A DNA stretch of 48,232 nucleotides from Elusimicrobiales bacterium (GTDB lineage Bacteria > Elusimicrobiota > Elusimicrobia > Elusimicrobiales > Elusimicrobiaceae): contig JAQTYB010000006.1 of NCBI GenBank assembly GCA_028688475.1, forward strand, positions 1-48,232. Direction: 5' to 3'. Under the pieces are notes generated by a model. It was not told where the DNA came from. It was given only the letters and a program-made list of their open reading frames with translations, and ran no database searches. This document shows, one piece after another, positions 47,411 to 48,232 of the stretch (positions are counted from its first letter, which is position 1; every line of letters starts with the position of its first letter). Both the position numbers and the translations under genes were made by a program.

Positions 47411-48025
47411 CTACTGCTGCTTCATCCCGCTGCGGGCACGGCATAAATTTATGGCGTCATCAAACCGCATTTTGCCGCCGCCCGGATGTGCCATCGCCAA
47501 AGCCTTGTTGTAGCAAAGCGCCGGCGCATCAGCCGACAGGGTGCCGCCGCACAGTTTGATAGCGTCATCGGCCCGCATGCGCAAGCCGCCGGGGTAAGAA
47601 AGGGCCAAAGCCCTGTTGTAGCAGGCAATCGTCGCGTCCGCGTACAGCGCGCCGTTGCACAACTTGATGGCGTCGTCCACTATCATCCCGGTCCCGTTCG
47701 GATAGAGCACTGGCAGCGCCTTTTTGTAGCACTCCAGCGGTTCGTCCGCCGACAGCGCGCCGCCACATAGACTTATAGCGTCGTCAAACGACATGCTCAC
47801 GCCGTTGGGGTATGTCATGGCCATTGCTTTGTTATAGCAGGCTATCTGCGGAATTCCCTGCGGCGCGGCTGCGGAGGTTTTTAATCCCGTAGAGGCGAAG
47901 GAGCCCATCGGCACCTGAACCGCCAACTGCCCGGCGCCGGCCTTCATGGCATCGAAATCCGACGCGAAAACAGGCGCGGCCAATATTGCCGCCGCGCAAA
48001 CCGCGATTGCGAATTTATTTGCCAT
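47411..48025 (-). CDS. Secreted protein of four tandem Cys repeats, 204 aa
   Basis: A signal peptide (KFAIAVCAAAILAAPVFAS) is followed by a short spacer and four tandem units of about 36-38 residues. The consensus is C-Y-x-K/R-A-L/M-x-x-x-Y/H-P-G/N-G-x-x-M-x-x-D-D-A-I-x-L-C-x-G-x-L-x-A-D. Each unit has two Cys about 26 residues apart, so one disulfide per unit is plausible. Similar C..A..R..A..LC.GA repeats occur in envelope proteins of several Gram-negatives, but no function is known to me. ATG 48025 has GGGGGAGG 5-7 nt upstream; a TTG at 48031 is an inferior alternative. Its promoter is at 48047-48055. Confidence 0.78.
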   Translation of the reverse strand: MANKFAIAVCAAAILAAPVFASDFDAMKAGAGQLAVQVPMGSFASTGLKTSAAAPQGIPQIACYNKAMAMTYPNGVSMSFDDAISLCGGALSADEPLECYKKALPVLYPNGTGMIVDDAIKLCNGALYADATIACYNRALALSYPGGLRMRADDAIKLCGGTLSADAPALCYNKALAMAHPGGGKMRFDDAINLCRARSGMKQQ

Positions 48026-48046
48026 TGTCAACCTCCCCCTGCGTAT

Positions 48047-48055
48047 ATTTTACCA
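48047..48055 (-). promoter_or_regulatory. Extended -10 promoter TGG-TAAAAT for the Cys-repeat gene
   Basis: On the minus strand TGG precedes TAAAAT (hexamer 48047-48052). The predicted start near 48040 gives a 15-nt leader holding the ribosome-binding site. From 48056 to the end of the window I see no gene. Confidence 0.5.
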
Positions 48056-48232
48056 TACTTGCGGGCTTGCGCAGCCAGCGCGTTGCCTCAAGTAAAAATC
48101 TATACGGAGCCCGTTGCGAAACTGGCATTTTTCTGAAAGTCCCTACAATTGTGTGATTTTTCTGCGGAAGGCGTGAAATTTCGTCGTTTACATCCGTTTT
48201 TTTTGCGTCAGCCGGGCCTTTTCGCCCGAATC

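Overview
The window is a dense, high-GC bacterial chromosome segment. It carries about 43 protein genes, one tRNA and several families of palindromic repeats. No phage, plasmid or rRNA genes are visible. The gene content fits an anaerobic or facultative Gram-negative-type bacterium: NIF-type Fe-S assembly (nifU-nifS), the [FeFe]-hydrogenase maturase hydE, SurA/PrsA-like periplasmic isomerases, and a three-gene glycerol-3-phosphate oxidation module. Secreted proteins of the 'LTLKTYYPP...' type suggest a member of Elusimicrobiota. That assignment is my inference from general resemblance and was not tested by a search.

Layout. 1-4947 (+): end of glmS, then acpS, nnrD, nifU, nifS and a tRNA with anticodon CAU, closed by a strong terminator. 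5063-7202: a small lower-GC patch with a hypothetical protein, a large palindrome and a 39-codon ORF, followed by a response regulator with a long Ala/Pro linker. 7222-12244 (-): four secreted proteins, one glycine-rich and three related Cys-rich repeat proteins. 12642-12848 (-): a cold-shock protein. 12985-22140 (+): penicillin-binding protein 1A, mfd, two peptidyl-prolyl isomerases, pdxA and a methyltransferase. 22141-26856 (-): small envelope or unknown proteins, the queC-queE pair, a ComB-like phosphatase and a solitary HicA-like protein. 27035-31876 (+): a GSA-type aminotransferase, an epoxide hydrolase with a C-terminal frameshift, a YcaQ-type DNA glycosylase and a membrane glycosyltransferase. 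31867-36260 (-): membrane and secreted proteins, hydE and mnmA. 36344-37240 (+): htpX. 37295-38967 (-): a lower-GC ATPase plus Toprim-like pair, a candidate defence module. 39089-41878 (-) with 41931-43259 (+): the glycerol-3-phosphate dehydrogenase operon, divergent from glpT. 43265-48025: a VOC protein, a nest of repeats, an AAA_14/DUF4143 ATPase, an amino-acid permease and a secreted Cys-repeat protein.

Two genome-wide themes stand out. First, promoters here mostly look like extended -10 elements (TGn then TANNAT-like). In at least six genes on both strands the hexamer lies so close to the start codon that transcription would begin on it or within 1-3 nt, which predicts leaderless mRNAs. 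Second, intergenic gaps have been filled by several families of 98-287 bp imperfect palindromes (MITE-like). They repeatedly lie within 0-2 nt of stop codons, and three are nested inside one another at 43841-44293.

Operon logic is clear from 4-nt ATGA or longer overlaps: acpS/nnrD, the two isomerases, pdxA/methyltransferase, queC/queE, the epoxide hydrolase (after correcting its frameshift) with the glycosylase, mnmA/hydE, the ATPase/Toprim pair, and the glycerol-3-phosphate oxidation genes.
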